Shown: positions 1 through 5,688 of the stretch, in pieces
How positions within the stretch are numbered: position 1 is the stretch's first letter
Layout of the letters: each line of letters starts with the position of its first letter
Assembly (NCBI GenBank): GCA_964615505.1
Contig: CAZTOR010000022.1
Span: 1 to 7,436, forward strand
Reading direction: 5' to 3'
DNA from: ARS21 sp964615505
Lineage (GTDB): Archaea; Nanobdellota; Nanobdellia; UBA10117; ARS21
DNA length: 7,436 nucleotides
The notes under the pieces: model-generated
Database searches by the model: none
What the model was told of the DNA's origin: nothing
Seen by the model: the letters and a program-made list of their open reading frames with translations, nothing else
Position numbers and translations under genes: made by a program

Positions 1-860
1 ACGAATTAGATAAAATTTCTTCAGAAGATAGAAGTGCTATGCACGAAGCAATGGAGCAACAAACAGTAAGTATCTCTAAAGCAAATATTCAAGCAACATT
101 AATGTCTCAAACATCTGTTTTAGCAGCGGCGAATCCAAAATTCGGTAGGTTTGATCCATTCCGACCAGCACCGGTTCAAATAGATTTACCACCTTCGCTA
201 ATTAATCGTTTTGATTTAATGTATGTGATTAGAGATATTCCGAATGCAGAAAATGATCAAAGGGTTGCAAAACATGTTTTGGCTCTTCAAGGGAATATTG
301 AATCGATTTCTAGTGTAATAGATAATTCATTACTAAGAAAATATATTGCATATGCAAAACAGACTTGTTTCCCTAGTTTAGGTACTGCAGCTGCGAAACT
401 TATCCAAGACTATTACGTAAAAATCAGAAGTAGTGTTTCAGGAGAAGGAATTCAGAGTATTCCTATTTCTGCAAGACAATTACAAGCAATTGTTCGACTT
501 GCAGAGGCTTCTGCAAGAGTTAGATTATCAAAAAAAGTTACTGAGGCTGATGCAAAAAGAGCGATTAGATTAGTAGAAGAGACATTAAGACAATTGGGGA
601 CTGATCCTGAAACTGGAAAAATTGATATTGATAGAATTACAACGGGAATAACTGCAACAACTCGAAATAAAATGTCAACAATTAGGCAAATTATTGAAAC
701 TCTGGAGTCTCAATTTGGTAAATCTGTTCCGAAAAGTGAAATAATAAAAGAAGCTGAATCTCAAGGTATTGAAAAGGTAAAATCTGATGAAATACTGTCA
801 AACCTACTTCGTTCAGGAGACTTATTTGAACCGAAATCCGGATTTATTCAAAGATCGTAG
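1..860 (+). CDS. mcm: Replicative DNA helicase MCM, C-terminal part (5' truncated)
   Basis: This is the C-terminal part of the hexameric MCM helicase that unwinds DNA at archaeal replication forks. The 5' end lies outside the window; whole codons begin at base 3 and bases 1-2 finish an Asp codon. The first residues read D-E-L-D-K, the Walker B motif. Numbered from the Met at base 39, the sensor 1 Asn is N32 in LAAANPKFGRFD, the arginine finger is R57 in SLINRFDL, and the sensor 2 Arg is R146 in PISARQLQAIVRLAEA. These hallmarks are intact. A winged-helix domain fills about residues 211-273 and ends in LLRSGDLFEPKSGF. No intein interrupts the visible part. The neighbours are an RPA-like gene and aIF2-beta, a typical archaeal replication/translation grouping. 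The family call is very secure; the missing N-terminal part cannot be judged. Confidence 0.97.
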   Translation, partial: ELDKISSEDRSAMHEAMEQQTVSISKANIQATLMSQTSVLAAANPKFGRFDPFRPAPVQIDLPPSLINRFDLMYVIRDIPNAENDQRVAKHVLALQGNIESISSVIDNSLLRKYIAYAKQTCFPSLGTAAAKLIQDYYVKIRSSVSGEGIQSIPISARQLQAIVRLAEASARVRLSKKVTEADAKRAIRLVEETLRQLGTDPETGKIDIDRITTGITATTRNKMSTIRQIIETLESQFGKSVPKSEIIKEAESQGIEKVKSDEILSNLLRSGDLFEPKSGFIQRS

Positions 861-872
861 TCGAATATACAA

Positions 873-883
873 TTTAATATAAA
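873..883 (+). promoter_or_regulatory. TATA-like box of the RPA-like gene
   Basis: The element TTTAATATAAA is centred about 27 bp upstream of the ATG at 905. With the usual archaeal TATA-to-start distance of about 25 bp, transcription would begin at or very near the start codon, giving a leaderless mRNA. A GGGAG at 884-888 lies 16 bases from the ATG, too far for a normal Shine-Dalgarno site. Confidence 0.5.
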
Positions 884-904
884 GGGAGTGCAATAAAATT
901 CAAG

Positions 905-1570
905 ATGGCCATAAAACGTTCAACAGCATATAGAATAAGAATTGCAGATATAGTAAATAATCAATTTATAAAACAAGAAGGTTTTAATCCAAGTTATATT
1001 GAAATTAAAGGTAAACAGATATCTAGAGTAAATTTGATTTCAACAGTAGTTAGTAAATATACTTCGGATGATGAAAATTATTCTGCACTTACTTTAGACG
1101 ATGGAACTGAAACAATTAGAGTCAAGGGCTTTGGTCCTGAAGTCTTGAAGTTGAAAAATGTAAATGTTGGTCAAATCGTCCGATTAATTGGTAAAATTAA
1201 ACAGTATAATGATGAAAAATATATAACGTGTGAAGCTGCCTTGGCTCTTGAACCAAATTGGTTAATTGTTAACGAATTAGAATTAGAGAAATATATTCCC
1301 GGTGAGAATAAAACCGACATTGCTGATAACTCTGAAAATAAATCAACGGCATTAGTTGAACATCCAATTACTTCTTCAGATTCCGAAAACCTAAATGTTA
1401 AGTTTTTGAAGTTAATTCGATCCGAAGATAAAGGTGATGGTGCTTTAATGGACGCCATAATCTCCAAGAGCGGTTTATCTGAAGACGCTGCTAAAGATAT
1501 TTTATTCTCCTTGTTGAAAAGTGGAGAAGTTTTTGAGCCTAAAAAAGGTTTATTGAAAATTTTGGATTAA
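905..1570 (+). CDS. RPA-family OB-fold single-stranded DNA-binding protein with C-terminal winged helix
   Basis: The protein probably binds single-stranded DNA during replication and repair, as an archaeal replication protein A of the RPA32/COG3390 type. The N-terminal stretch RSTAYRIRIADI and the segment at about residues 40-112, with ISRVNLISTVVSKY, LTLDDGTETIRVKGFG and VGQIVRLIGKI, have the strand pattern of an OB fold. A polar linker follows (about 130-160), then a winged-helix domain (about 163-221) ending in DILFSLLKSGEVFEPKKG. That ending closely resembles the C-terminus of MCM encoded just upstream, suggesting related interaction modules. The ATG at 905 is chosen because an in-frame stop lies at 875-877 and no other ATG, GTG or TTG lies between. 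The gene is between mcm and aIF2-beta in the same direction. The RPA-family assignment is by recalled pattern, not by a search. Confidence 0.85.
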   Translation: MAIKRSTAYRIRIADIVNNQFIKQEGFNPSYIEIKGKQISRVNLISTVVSKYTSDDENYSALTLDDGTETIRVKGFGPEVLKLKNVNVGQIVRLIGKIKQYNDEKYITCEAALALEPNWLIVNELELEKYIPGENKTDIADNSENKSTALVEHPITSSDSENLNVKFLKLIRSEDKGDGALMDAIISKSGLSEDAAKDILFSLLKSGEVFEPKKGLLKILD

Positions 1571-1577
1571 CGAAACC

Positions 1578-1586
1578 TTATTAAAT
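1578..1586 (+). promoter_or_regulatory. TATA-like box of aIF2-beta
   Basis: TTATTAAAT in the 36-bp gap after the RPA-like gene is centred 25 bp upstream of the aIF2-beta ATG at 1607. This would give a leaderless transcript covering aIF2-beta and the overlapping DUF424 gene. No Shine-Dalgarno sequence is seen before the ATG. Confidence 0.5.
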
Positions 1587-1606
1587 GCGGTTTTGAAATT
1601 CAATTT

Positions 1607-2026
1607 ATGGCTTGGAAATATAAATATGAACAGTTATTGAAAAAAGCGTATACTAATCTTCCAAAAAGTAATACAAAAAATGTAAGATTTGAAGTTCCCT
1701 CTGTTGAAGGTAGATTTGAAGGGAATCGAACTGTCGTTTCTAATTTAAATAAAATCAGTAAAAAATTAGGTAGAGATGTTAAACACTTGTCAAAATTCTT
1801 GTTAAAAGCTCTGGCAACAACAGGTGAATGGAAAAAAAATAGTTTTTATTTTGTTGGTAAATTTAATTCTAAGCGACTAAATGAAAAAATGGAAAAATAT
1901 GTTAAAGAATTCGTCACATGCACTCAATGTGGAAAGCCAGACACTTCTCTAAAAAAGGAAAAGAGTATTACTTTCAAACAATGCCAAGCTTGCGGTGCAC
2001 GAAGCTCGGTTAGATCGATTAAATAA
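1607..2026 (+). CDS. eif2b: Translation initiation factor aIF2 subunit beta
   Basis: This is the beta subunit of the heterotrimeric aIF2, which with GTP brings Met-tRNAi to the small ribosomal subunit. Its 139 residues match the usual archaeal length. The N-terminal helix (KYEQLLKKAYTNLP) corresponds to the gamma-binding segment. The central alpha/beta domain includes RFEGNRTVVSNLNKISKKLGRDVKHLSKFLLKALATTGEW. The C-terminal zinc ribbon has C105-x2-C108 and C126-x2-C129 in the typical context CGKPDTSL...CQACGARSSV. The stop codon TAA overlaps the next start codon by one base (TAATG), so the DUF424 gene is probably translationally coupled. Nothing appears truncated. Confidence 0.96.
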   Translation: MAWKYKYEQLLKKAYTNLPKSNTKNVRFEVPSVEGRFEGNRTVVSNLNKISKKLGRDVKHLSKFLLKALATTGEWKKNSFYFVGKFNSKRLNEKMEKYVKEFVTCTQCGKPDTSLKKEKSITFKQCQACGARSSVRSIK

Positions 2027-2316
2027 TGTTCTGTTACAAAATTCACAAAACACAATTTGGAAATTTGATTGCTATTTGTGATTCTGAATTGAAAGGAAAG
2101 ACATTGAATAATAATGGAATTGATTTTTTTGTTAATCCTAGATTCTATTGTGATAAAAATGCAGGGAAAGATATCTTAGAAATTATTTCCAAATCAAATG
2201 ATGGAAATGTTATTGGAAATAAAATTGTAAATTTGTTACTAAAATTTGAAGTTATTTCAAAAAATGCAGTAATATTAATTGACGGTGTAAAACATGCTCA
2301 ATTTACAATTTTATAA
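2026..2316 (+). CDS. DUF424 family protein (COG2412-like)
   Basis: This 96-residue protein matches the archaeal DUF424 pattern as I recall it. It has an N-terminal CYKIHKTQFGNLIAICDSELKGKTL segment, a central GNVIGNKIVNLLLKFEVI helix (about 60-77) and a C-terminal IDGVKHAQ motif (about 85-92). The biochemical function is unknown. It begins inside the stop codon of aIF2-beta (one-base overlap), and linkage to aIF2-beta is common for this family, suggesting a translation-related role by inference only. Its 3' end overlaps the stop codon of the convergent DUF212 gene within the hexamer TTATAA at 2311-2316. Confidence 0.85.
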   Translation: MFCYKIHKTQFGNLIAICDSELKGKTLNNNGIDFFVNPRFYCDKNAGKDILEIISKSNDGNVIGNKIVNLLLKFEVISKNAVILIDGVKHAQFTIL

Positions 2317-2778
2317 AAGTGGTAGAACTTTAATTGCAGTATATGCTCCGACAATTGCCCCTACAATTATTTGATTATAAGTGTGTCCTGTTAAATGTTC
2401 AAATTTGGACCATGCTGACTCATTGAAATCGAATACTACTCCAAACATTTCATTAATATAATCTGAAGCTTTGTCGAAATGAAATTTCAAATCTACTACT
2501 GTCTGTATTGCTAATATTCCTAATATAATAGTAGCCATTAGCAGATTTGTTACTCCGCCTTCAAGAATATATATTACTGTTGCACCTCCAACTAAAAAGG
2601 CAGTATGTGAACTTGGCATTCCGGCCTTATTTCCGTAACCTTTCCAGAAAACATCAATCATTAATTTTCTCTTTCTTATTGAATATAACACCATTTTGAA
2701 AAATTGAGAAAGTGCTGCAGAAATTGTAGCCACTACTAGAATTGGATGAAATAAAATCTCGCTAAGTAAAGACAACAT
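2311..2778 (-). CDS. DUF212 / divergent PAP2 family membrane protein (YuiD-like)
   Basis: This 155-residue membrane protein belongs to the DUF212 family (divergent PAP2, YuiD-like), related to phosphatidic acid phosphatases. The signature GMPSSHTA is at residues 53-60, where the family has GMPSSHS/TA, and a second motif, GHT, is at 131-133, matching the PAP2-like GHT that normally precedes a hydrophobic C-terminal helix. Hydrophobic segments lie at about 9-31, 60-75, 78-95 and 136-155. The loop after the third segment reads DLKFHFDKASDY, whereas relatives I recall carry a D-A-x-G-V-R-type sequence, so the arginine motif looks altered. The likely role is a lipid or isoprenoid phosphate phosphatase, but activity is not demonstrated for the family. 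The gene is convergent with the DUF424 gene and divergent from tRNA-Gln. Confidence 0.88.
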   Translation of the reverse strand: MLSLLSEILFHPILVVATISAALSQFFKMVLYSIRKRKLMIDVFWKGYGNKAGMPSSHTAFLVGGATVIYILEGGVTNLLMATIILGILAIQTVVDLKFHFDKASDYINEMFGVVFDFNESAWSKFEHLTGHTYNQIIVGAIVGAYTAIKVLPLL

Positions 2779-2799
2779 TATTTCATATGTGTTTTTTAA

Positions 2800-2807
2800 C
2801 TTAAAAG
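2800..2807 (-). promoter_or_regulatory. TATA-like box of the DUF212 gene
   Basis: On the minus strand this reads CTTTTAAG, centred about 25 bp upstream of the DUF212 ATG at 2778. The spacing fits the other genes in the window and would again give a leaderless mRNA. Confidence 0.4.
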
Positions 2808-2825
2808 CATTACTAGAACGTAGCG

Positions 2826-2833
2826 TTTATAAA
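2826..2833 (+). promoter_or_regulatory. TATA box of tRNA-Gln
   Basis: The element TTTATAAA is centred about 28 bp before the first base of the mature tRNA, the classic placement for an archaeal tRNA promoter. The octamer is its own reverse complement, but the divergent DUF212 gene has a better-placed box of its own at 2800-2807. Confidence 0.65.
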
Positions 2834-2856
2834 TTTGGAAAAATGGGCAATCTTAT

Positions 2857-2929
2857 AGCCCTGTAGTGTAGCGGTCAATCATCTTTGGTTCTGGGCCAGA
2901 GGACCTCGGTTCAAATCCGAGCAGGGCTA
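2857..2929 (+). tRNA. tRNA-Gln (anticodon CUG)
   Basis: A full cloverleaf can be drawn. The acceptor stem AGCCCTG (2857-2863) pairs perfectly with CAGGGCT (2922-2928), and the discriminator base is A2929. The D-arm starts at GTGT (2866-2869), with a weak last pair. The anticodon stem TTTGG (2884-2888) pairs with CCAGA (2896-2900), with one G-U. The loop TTCTGGG places anticodon CTG at 2891-2893, which decodes CAG as Gln. The T-stem CTCGG (2905-2909) pairs with CCGAG (2917-2921) around TTCAAAT. There is no intron and no encoded CCA, so CCA must be added by tRNA nucleotidyltransferase. Confidence 0.95.
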
Positions 2930-2938
2930 TTAGGGCAA

Positions 2939-2961
2939 AAGTTAAGAACGAGTTTTTACTT
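2939..2961 (+). terminator. Possible hairpin/T-run after tRNA-Gln
   Basis: AAGT-(T)-AAGAA pairs with TTTTTACTT around a CGAG loop, with one bulged T and one G-U pair. The T5 run at 2953-2957 could also serve as an archaeal terminator for the tRNA. The element closely resembles the hairpin at 4908-4927. It sits just before the ATG at 2970, so it could instead act in the leader of that gene. Confidence 0.35.
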
Positions 2962-2969
2962 CAATAATT

Positions 2970-4115
2970 ATGCGATATGTGCTTTTCATTCTATTACTTT
3001 TAGTAATTCCAATTAGTTTTGCATATGTTGAAGAGACTAAGCTATTTAATTCAGGTGAATCATATGTTATAAACACAAAAAATGTAACAGTTCATAATAT
3101 TTTCGATAATAACGTTAGAGTGTCTGTGGATAACAGTCAAATAGAGACTCTAGATATAAATGAAACTGATCGTTTAGCAAATGTAAATTTAACTTTAAAT
3201 GGCGTAGTTTACATATCTCAAAATGAAAGTTACGCGGAACTTTTTATGAAAGTTCTTAAGAAAAACGAATGTTATGTGAATTCTGATTGTGATGACTCAG
3301 AAGATTCCACAAGAGATATATGTAATATTGATACAAACGTTTGTAAAAATGAAGAGATAACTTCTTGTGAAGATAATGACGCTTATTGTCCACTAAAGTG
3401 TTCTACTTACTCCGATAACGATTGTGAAACTGTTTGTAATTTTGATAAAGAATGTGATGATGATAATCCTTGTACAACCGATGAATGTAGTGGTGATGCG
3501 ATAAATAATGGACGATGTATTAACGAACCGATCACAACTTGTAGAAATAGTGATGAATGTTGTCCATATGGTTGTGATCACTCTTTAACTTTCGTAGATT
3601 GGAGAGATTTGGATTGCTCAAAAAATAATAATTGTAGAGTTCATGAAGATTGTGATGATGGAATAAGTCATACTAATGATTATTGTGTTGGAGACGGTAT
3701 ATTTATTGAAAAAAATTGCTTAAACACTGAAACTTTGGAATGTATAAGTGATGACGGATTGTGTCCATCTGGTTGTGATAGTGGAATTGATACAGATTGT
3801 GAAGATTTTAGTTCTACATTCATCTCTTCAGAAAAATATGAATGTCCAAAGGGTGAATTGAAAATGGAAAATAATTTGGAATTCTATTGTAATGGTAATA
3901 TTTACGTTCCAAAGAAAGTTGGAAAAAGTGTTTGTGAAGAAGATTATGAATGTCGTCTAGGAACTTGTGATGAAAGTAGATGTTTGACTCAAAGTGATAT
4001 CGATGACTCAAAATCCAAATATTATTCAGGTGTTGCATTTAGTGCATTTCTTGTTCTTTTCGCATTATGGATAATTTATTTATATAGAATAAAATCGCAT
4101 AATAAAAATCTTTAA
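2970..4115 (+). CDS. Secreted, membrane-anchored cysteine-repeat surface protein
   Basis: I do not recognise a named family. Residues 1-18 are a clear signal peptide (MRYVLF, hydrophobic core, SFA then Y19). Residues 351-372 are a C-terminal transmembrane helix followed by a short basic tail (RIKSHNKNL), so the chain should lie outside the cell, anchored at its C-terminus. The first 95 mature residues are strand-rich and cysteine-free. From residue 101 on there are 32 cysteines in a two-part repeat. Unit A is C-x5-C-D-D-x8-x-C-x6-10-C (starting at 101, 156, 222). Unit B is C-x6-C-P-x2-C-...-D-x-D/L-C-like (starting at 133, 191, 258). A partial extra cysteine cluster follows at 322-338. The Asp-rich turns suggest calcium binding and the cysteines disulfides; both are inference. 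A role in cell contact or host attachment is possible but unproven. Confidence 0.8.
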   Translation: MRYVLFILLLLVIPISFAYVEETKLFNSGESYVINTKNVTVHNIFDNNVRVSVDNSQIETLDINETDRLANVNLTLNGVVYISQNESYAELFMKVLKKNECYVNSDCDDSEDSTRDICNIDTNVCKNEEITSCEDNDAYCPLKCSTYSDNDCETVCNFDKECDDDNPCTTDECSGDAINNGRCINEPITTCRNSDECCPYGCDHSLTFVDWRDLDCSKNNNCRVHEDCDDGISHTNDYCVGDGIFIEKNCLNTETLECISDDGLCPSGCDSGIDTDCEDFSSTFISSEKYECPKGELKMENNLEFYCNGNIYVPKKVGKSVCEEDYECRLGTCDESRCLTQSDIDDSKSKYYSGVAFSAFLVLFALWIIYLYRIKSHNKNL

Positions 4116-4118
4116 AAA
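4111..4118 (+). promoter_or_regulatory. TATA-like box of the 133-residue protein gene
   Basis: TTTAAAAA is centred about 26 bp upstream of the ATG at 4141. It overlaps the stop codon of the preceding surface-protein gene. No Shine-Dalgarno sequence precedes the ATG, so a leaderless transcript is likely. Confidence 0.45.
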
Positions 4119-4140
4119 GTACAAATTATCGAGATATAAA

Positions 4141-4542
4141 ATGATAATCGTAGGCGATAAAATCACAAAAATAAATGCAGTGAGAGGAGAGTTACCTCGA
4201 GGCATTGGAATTGAAAGTAAACCCGATATAGTTGGTGTATCAAAAAAGGAATTGTTTAGTGCTGGTGAAAAGAAATCTGGCGCATCAATCGATTATATTT
4301 ATACAACTAGCTATGGTGAAAAAACATCTATAGAAATTGAAGGTTCTCTATTTGTTGTTGGTGAAGATAAGGCTTTGAAAGATTTAATCAAAAACTACAA
4401 GAAAAATAAAAAATTGGATGATAATATAGCAGCAATTGTATTAAGACGAATCTTTGAAGTTGGAATGACAAATTCCGTAGTAATTTCACAAGCCATGGGT
4501 CTTCCTGCACCAATTCATATACCAAAAGTTGTTCCAAAGTAG
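4141..4542 (+). CDS. Unrecognised 133-residue protein
   Basis: No family is recognised with confidence. The protein has no signal peptide, no membrane helix and no cysteine. The first 80 residues alternate short hydrophobic strands and turns, including GASIDYIYTTSYGEKTSIEIEGSLFVV. A basic helix with DLIKNYKKNKKLDDN follows, then an amphipathic helix (IAAIVLRRIFEVGM), and the chain ends with GLPAPIHIPKVVPK. A beta sheet followed by helices and a Pro-rich tail is loosely reminiscent of SecB-like archaeal proteins, but this is only an impression. It lies between the surface-protein gene and a winged-helix gene, each with its own TATA-like box, so genomic context does not reveal a role. Confidence 0.75.
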   Translation: MIIVGDKITKINAVRGELPRGIGIESKPDIVGVSKKELFSAGEKKSGASIDYIYTTSYGEKTSIEIEGSLFVVGEDKALKDLIKNYKKNKKLDDNIAAIVLRRIFEVGMTNSVVISQAMGLPAPIHIPKVVPK

Positions 4543-4594
4543 TAATTACAGATTTATTCGGGAAAAAGAGGTATACTTAGAGGTCGTAGGAACC

Positions 4595-4603
4595 TATTTA
4601 TAT
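4595..4603 (+). promoter_or_regulatory. TATA-like box of the small winged-helix gene
   Basis: TATTTATAT is centred 25 bp upstream of the ATG at 4624. The remainder of the 81-bp gap (4543-4623) holds purine-rich AGAGGTA and AGAGGTC copies at 4568-4587 but no clear operator. Confidence 0.5.
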
Positions 4604-4623
4604 TTTTCTCAGTACAGGTTTAC

Positions 4624-4911
4624 ATGGCACTTCTGTGGTGGAAAAAAGGAAAAAGTTTTGACATATTTTTAAGGGATAAGCCCGTAGAATTGTTGTTGTG
4701 TTTGACACGGCAAAACACCAAAAAGTATCCTTCACTTCTTGCAAAGGAAGCTAGATGTACTTATTCTCATACCGTTCACTTGCTCCAAAAGATGGAACAA
4801 GAAGGATTGGTTAGATTTGAAAAAAATGGTCGATTGAAAATCGTCCAATTGACTGGAAAAGGTGAACGAGTCGCGACCAGTTTTGAAGATCTTGGAAAAA
4901 TTTTGATGTAA
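4624..4911 (+). CDS. Small winged-helix DNA-binding protein
   Basis: This 95-residue protein is almost entirely one winged-helix domain. After an N-terminal segment (MALLWWKKGKSFDIFLRDKPVELL), helices at about 20-30 and 38-44 precede the recognition helix TYSHTVHLLQKMEQEGLV (about 46-63). The wing has FEKNGRLKIVQLTGKGERVA (about 65-84). This matches the layout of MarR/ArsR-like archaeal regulators, and it probably binds DNA as a dimer; the target is unknown. The stop codon lies in a perfect hairpin that also holds the stop codon of the convergent gene at 4924. The winged-helix fold is fairly secure; a regulatory role is inferred. Confidence 0.82.
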   Translation: MALLWWKKGKSFDIFLRDKPVELLLCLTRQNTKKYPSLLAKEARCTYSHTVHLLQKMEQEGLVRFEKNGRLKIVQLTGKGERVATSFEDLGKILM

Positions 4912-4927
4912 GAACGAAAGTTCTTAC
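4908..4927. terminator. Bidirectional hairpin between convergent genes
   Basis: GTAAGAAC (4908-4915) and GTTCTTAC (4920-4927) form a perfect 8-bp stem around a GAAA tetraloop. The stop codons of both convergent genes lie within the stem (TAA at 4909-4911 on plus, TAA at 4924-4926 on minus). Outside the stem, the plus strand continues with T-rich CTCTTCTTTT, and the minus strand with CATCAAAATTTTTCC. A shared 3'-end or stability element is likely; intrinsic termination in archaea usually needs only the T-run. Confidence 0.5.
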
Positions 4928-5166
4928 TCATCTCTTCTTTTGTAAACTTTATTTTTGACTATATCGACTTTACCATAATACTTTTCAATTCTAGAATCTA
5001 TTGAACCTCTCTCCGAACGCACAAATTTAGGGAATGGTGAATATATGGCAAACTTTATTCCTAGAATAGAATATATACCTGATCGGGGAAACATAACTTC
5101 TTGCGATATACCATCTATTTTGATAGTTTTCTTCTTTCCAATTAGGTCTTCTAATGATCTACCCAT
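4924..5166 (-). CDS. Unrecognised 80-residue protein
   Basis: I do not recognise this family. The protein is basic, without membrane segments or cysteines. It begins MGRSLEDLIGKKKTIKIDGISQEVMFPRSG, followed by strand-like IYSILGIKFAIYSPFPKFV and a charged C-terminal half (RSERGSIDSRIEKYYGKVDIVKNKVYKRRDE). The pattern suggests a small mostly beta fold. A well-placed TATA box (TTTATAAA) lies 25 bp before its ATG, and it follows the winged-helix regulator gene on the same strand with a 31-bp gap. The promoter signal and tight packing make a real gene likely, but its role is unknown. Confidence 0.7.
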   Translation of the reverse strand: MGRSLEDLIGKKKTIKIDGISQEVMFPRSGIYSILGIKFAIYSPFPKFVRSERGSIDSRIEKYYGKVDIVKNKVYKRRDE

Positions 5167-5187
5167 TATTTTCTACTGAATAATTCG

Positions 5188-5195
5188 TTTATAAA
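5188..5195 (-). promoter_or_regulatory. TATA box of the 80-residue protein gene
   Basis: The palindromic octamer TTTATAAA is centred 25 bp upstream of the minus-strand ATG at 5166. It lies just after the stop codon of the upstream regulator gene, so the small gene can be transcribed on its own. Confidence 0.6.
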
Positions 5196-5197
5196 TT

Positions 5198-5635
5198 TTA
5201 TCTTCTGTCAAGTTCCTTAGCATATTCTCTCAGACGCTCTGCACTTTGATTTATTACAAATGGAACTAAATAATTTGAAACAATATTATCAATTTTTCCG
5301 AATTCAGTGATCCTATATCCTTCATGATTCTTCTCAACTATCTTCAAATCTCTTAATCTTTTGATTTGTCTGGAAACATTTGGTGAAGATGCACCGTTTT
5401 TACCTTCTAATTCGGTTACGATTTCTTCAACATCCAAAGTTTTGTTACGTTTTCGGGCCTTTAAAAATAAATTGAAAATATCCACTATTATATCTCTGCT
5501 CTCTCCGGGTTGTAGAAGTCCTAACGATAATAGAAATTTTCTAACAAGTTCTTTTTCCTGAAGATTGTAAGGTTGTTCATACTTCCTGAGTGTAATCTCT
5601 TGTAAAGGAATATCTCTGAGGGCTTTCTTCGCCAT
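5198..5635 (-). CDS. Winged-helix transcriptional regulator
   Basis: This 145-residue protein has an N-terminal region (ALRDIPLQEITLRKYEQPYNLQEKELVRKFLLSLGLLQPGESRDIIVDIFNLFLKARKRNKTL as positions 5-67, mainly helical) and a winged-helix core at about 68-115. In the core, LDVEEIVTEL is the second helix, SSPNVSRQIKRLRDLKIV the recognition helix and following strand, and KNHEGYRITEFGKI the wing. The C-terminal helix (ERLREYAKELDRR) may support dimerisation. It is a likely DNA-binding regulator; no effector domain is seen. The gene diverges from the sugar epimerase gene across a 53-bp gap with one central AT element, so it could regulate itself and that neighbour. This regulatory link is inference. 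Confidence 0.8.
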   Translation of the reverse strand: MAKKALRDIPLQEITLRKYEQPYNLQEKELVRKFLLSLGLLQPGESRDIIVDIFNLFLKARKRNKTLDVEEIVTELEGKNGASSPNVSRQIKRLRDLKIVEKNHEGYRITEFGKIDNIVSNYLVPFVINQSAERLREYAKELDRR

Positions 5636-5657
5636 AATATATATTGCTAAATGAAAG

Positions 5658-5668
5658 TATTTATTAAT
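5658..5668. promoter_or_regulatory. Central AT element shared by divergent genes
   Basis: TATTTATTAAT lies in the middle of the 53-bp gap, about 27 bp from each divergent start codon (5635 minus, 5689 plus). It reads as a TATA-like box on both strands (AATAAATA on minus). A GAGGCG at 5678-5683 could serve as a ribosome binding site for the plus-strand gene. Confidence 0.45.
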
Positions 5669-5688
5669 TTCTTTAATGAGGCGAAAGA

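Noticed and set aside
884..888. GGGAG as a Shine-Dalgarno site of the RPA-like gene
   Set aside because: It lies 16 bases before the ATG at 905, too far, and no standard start codon is better placed. The TATA-like box at 873-883 predicts a leaderless mRNA instead.
1171..1467. 98-codon open frame on the minus strand inside the RPA-like gene
   Set aside because: It is fully antisense to a well-supported gene, has no promoter-like element and its translation shows no domain features.
2826..2833. Palindromic TTTATAAA as a shared promoter of tRNA-Gln and the divergent DUF212 gene
   Set aside because: The DUF212 gene has its own TATA-like element at 2800-2807 with the 25-bp spacing seen elsewhere; the octamer at 2826 is 48 bp or more from its ATG.
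2887..2900. Reading the tRNA anticodon as CCA (Trp) from GGGCCAGAG
   Set aside because: Only the CTG placement gives a 7-base loop with T33 and a 5-bp anticodon stem; CCA falls within the stem.
3393..4038. Minus-strand open frames of 62 and 72 codons inside the cysteine-repeat protein gene
   Set aside because: They arise from the biased codons of the Cys/Asp-rich repeats on the other strand; their translations are low-complexity (Ile/Thr/His-rich).
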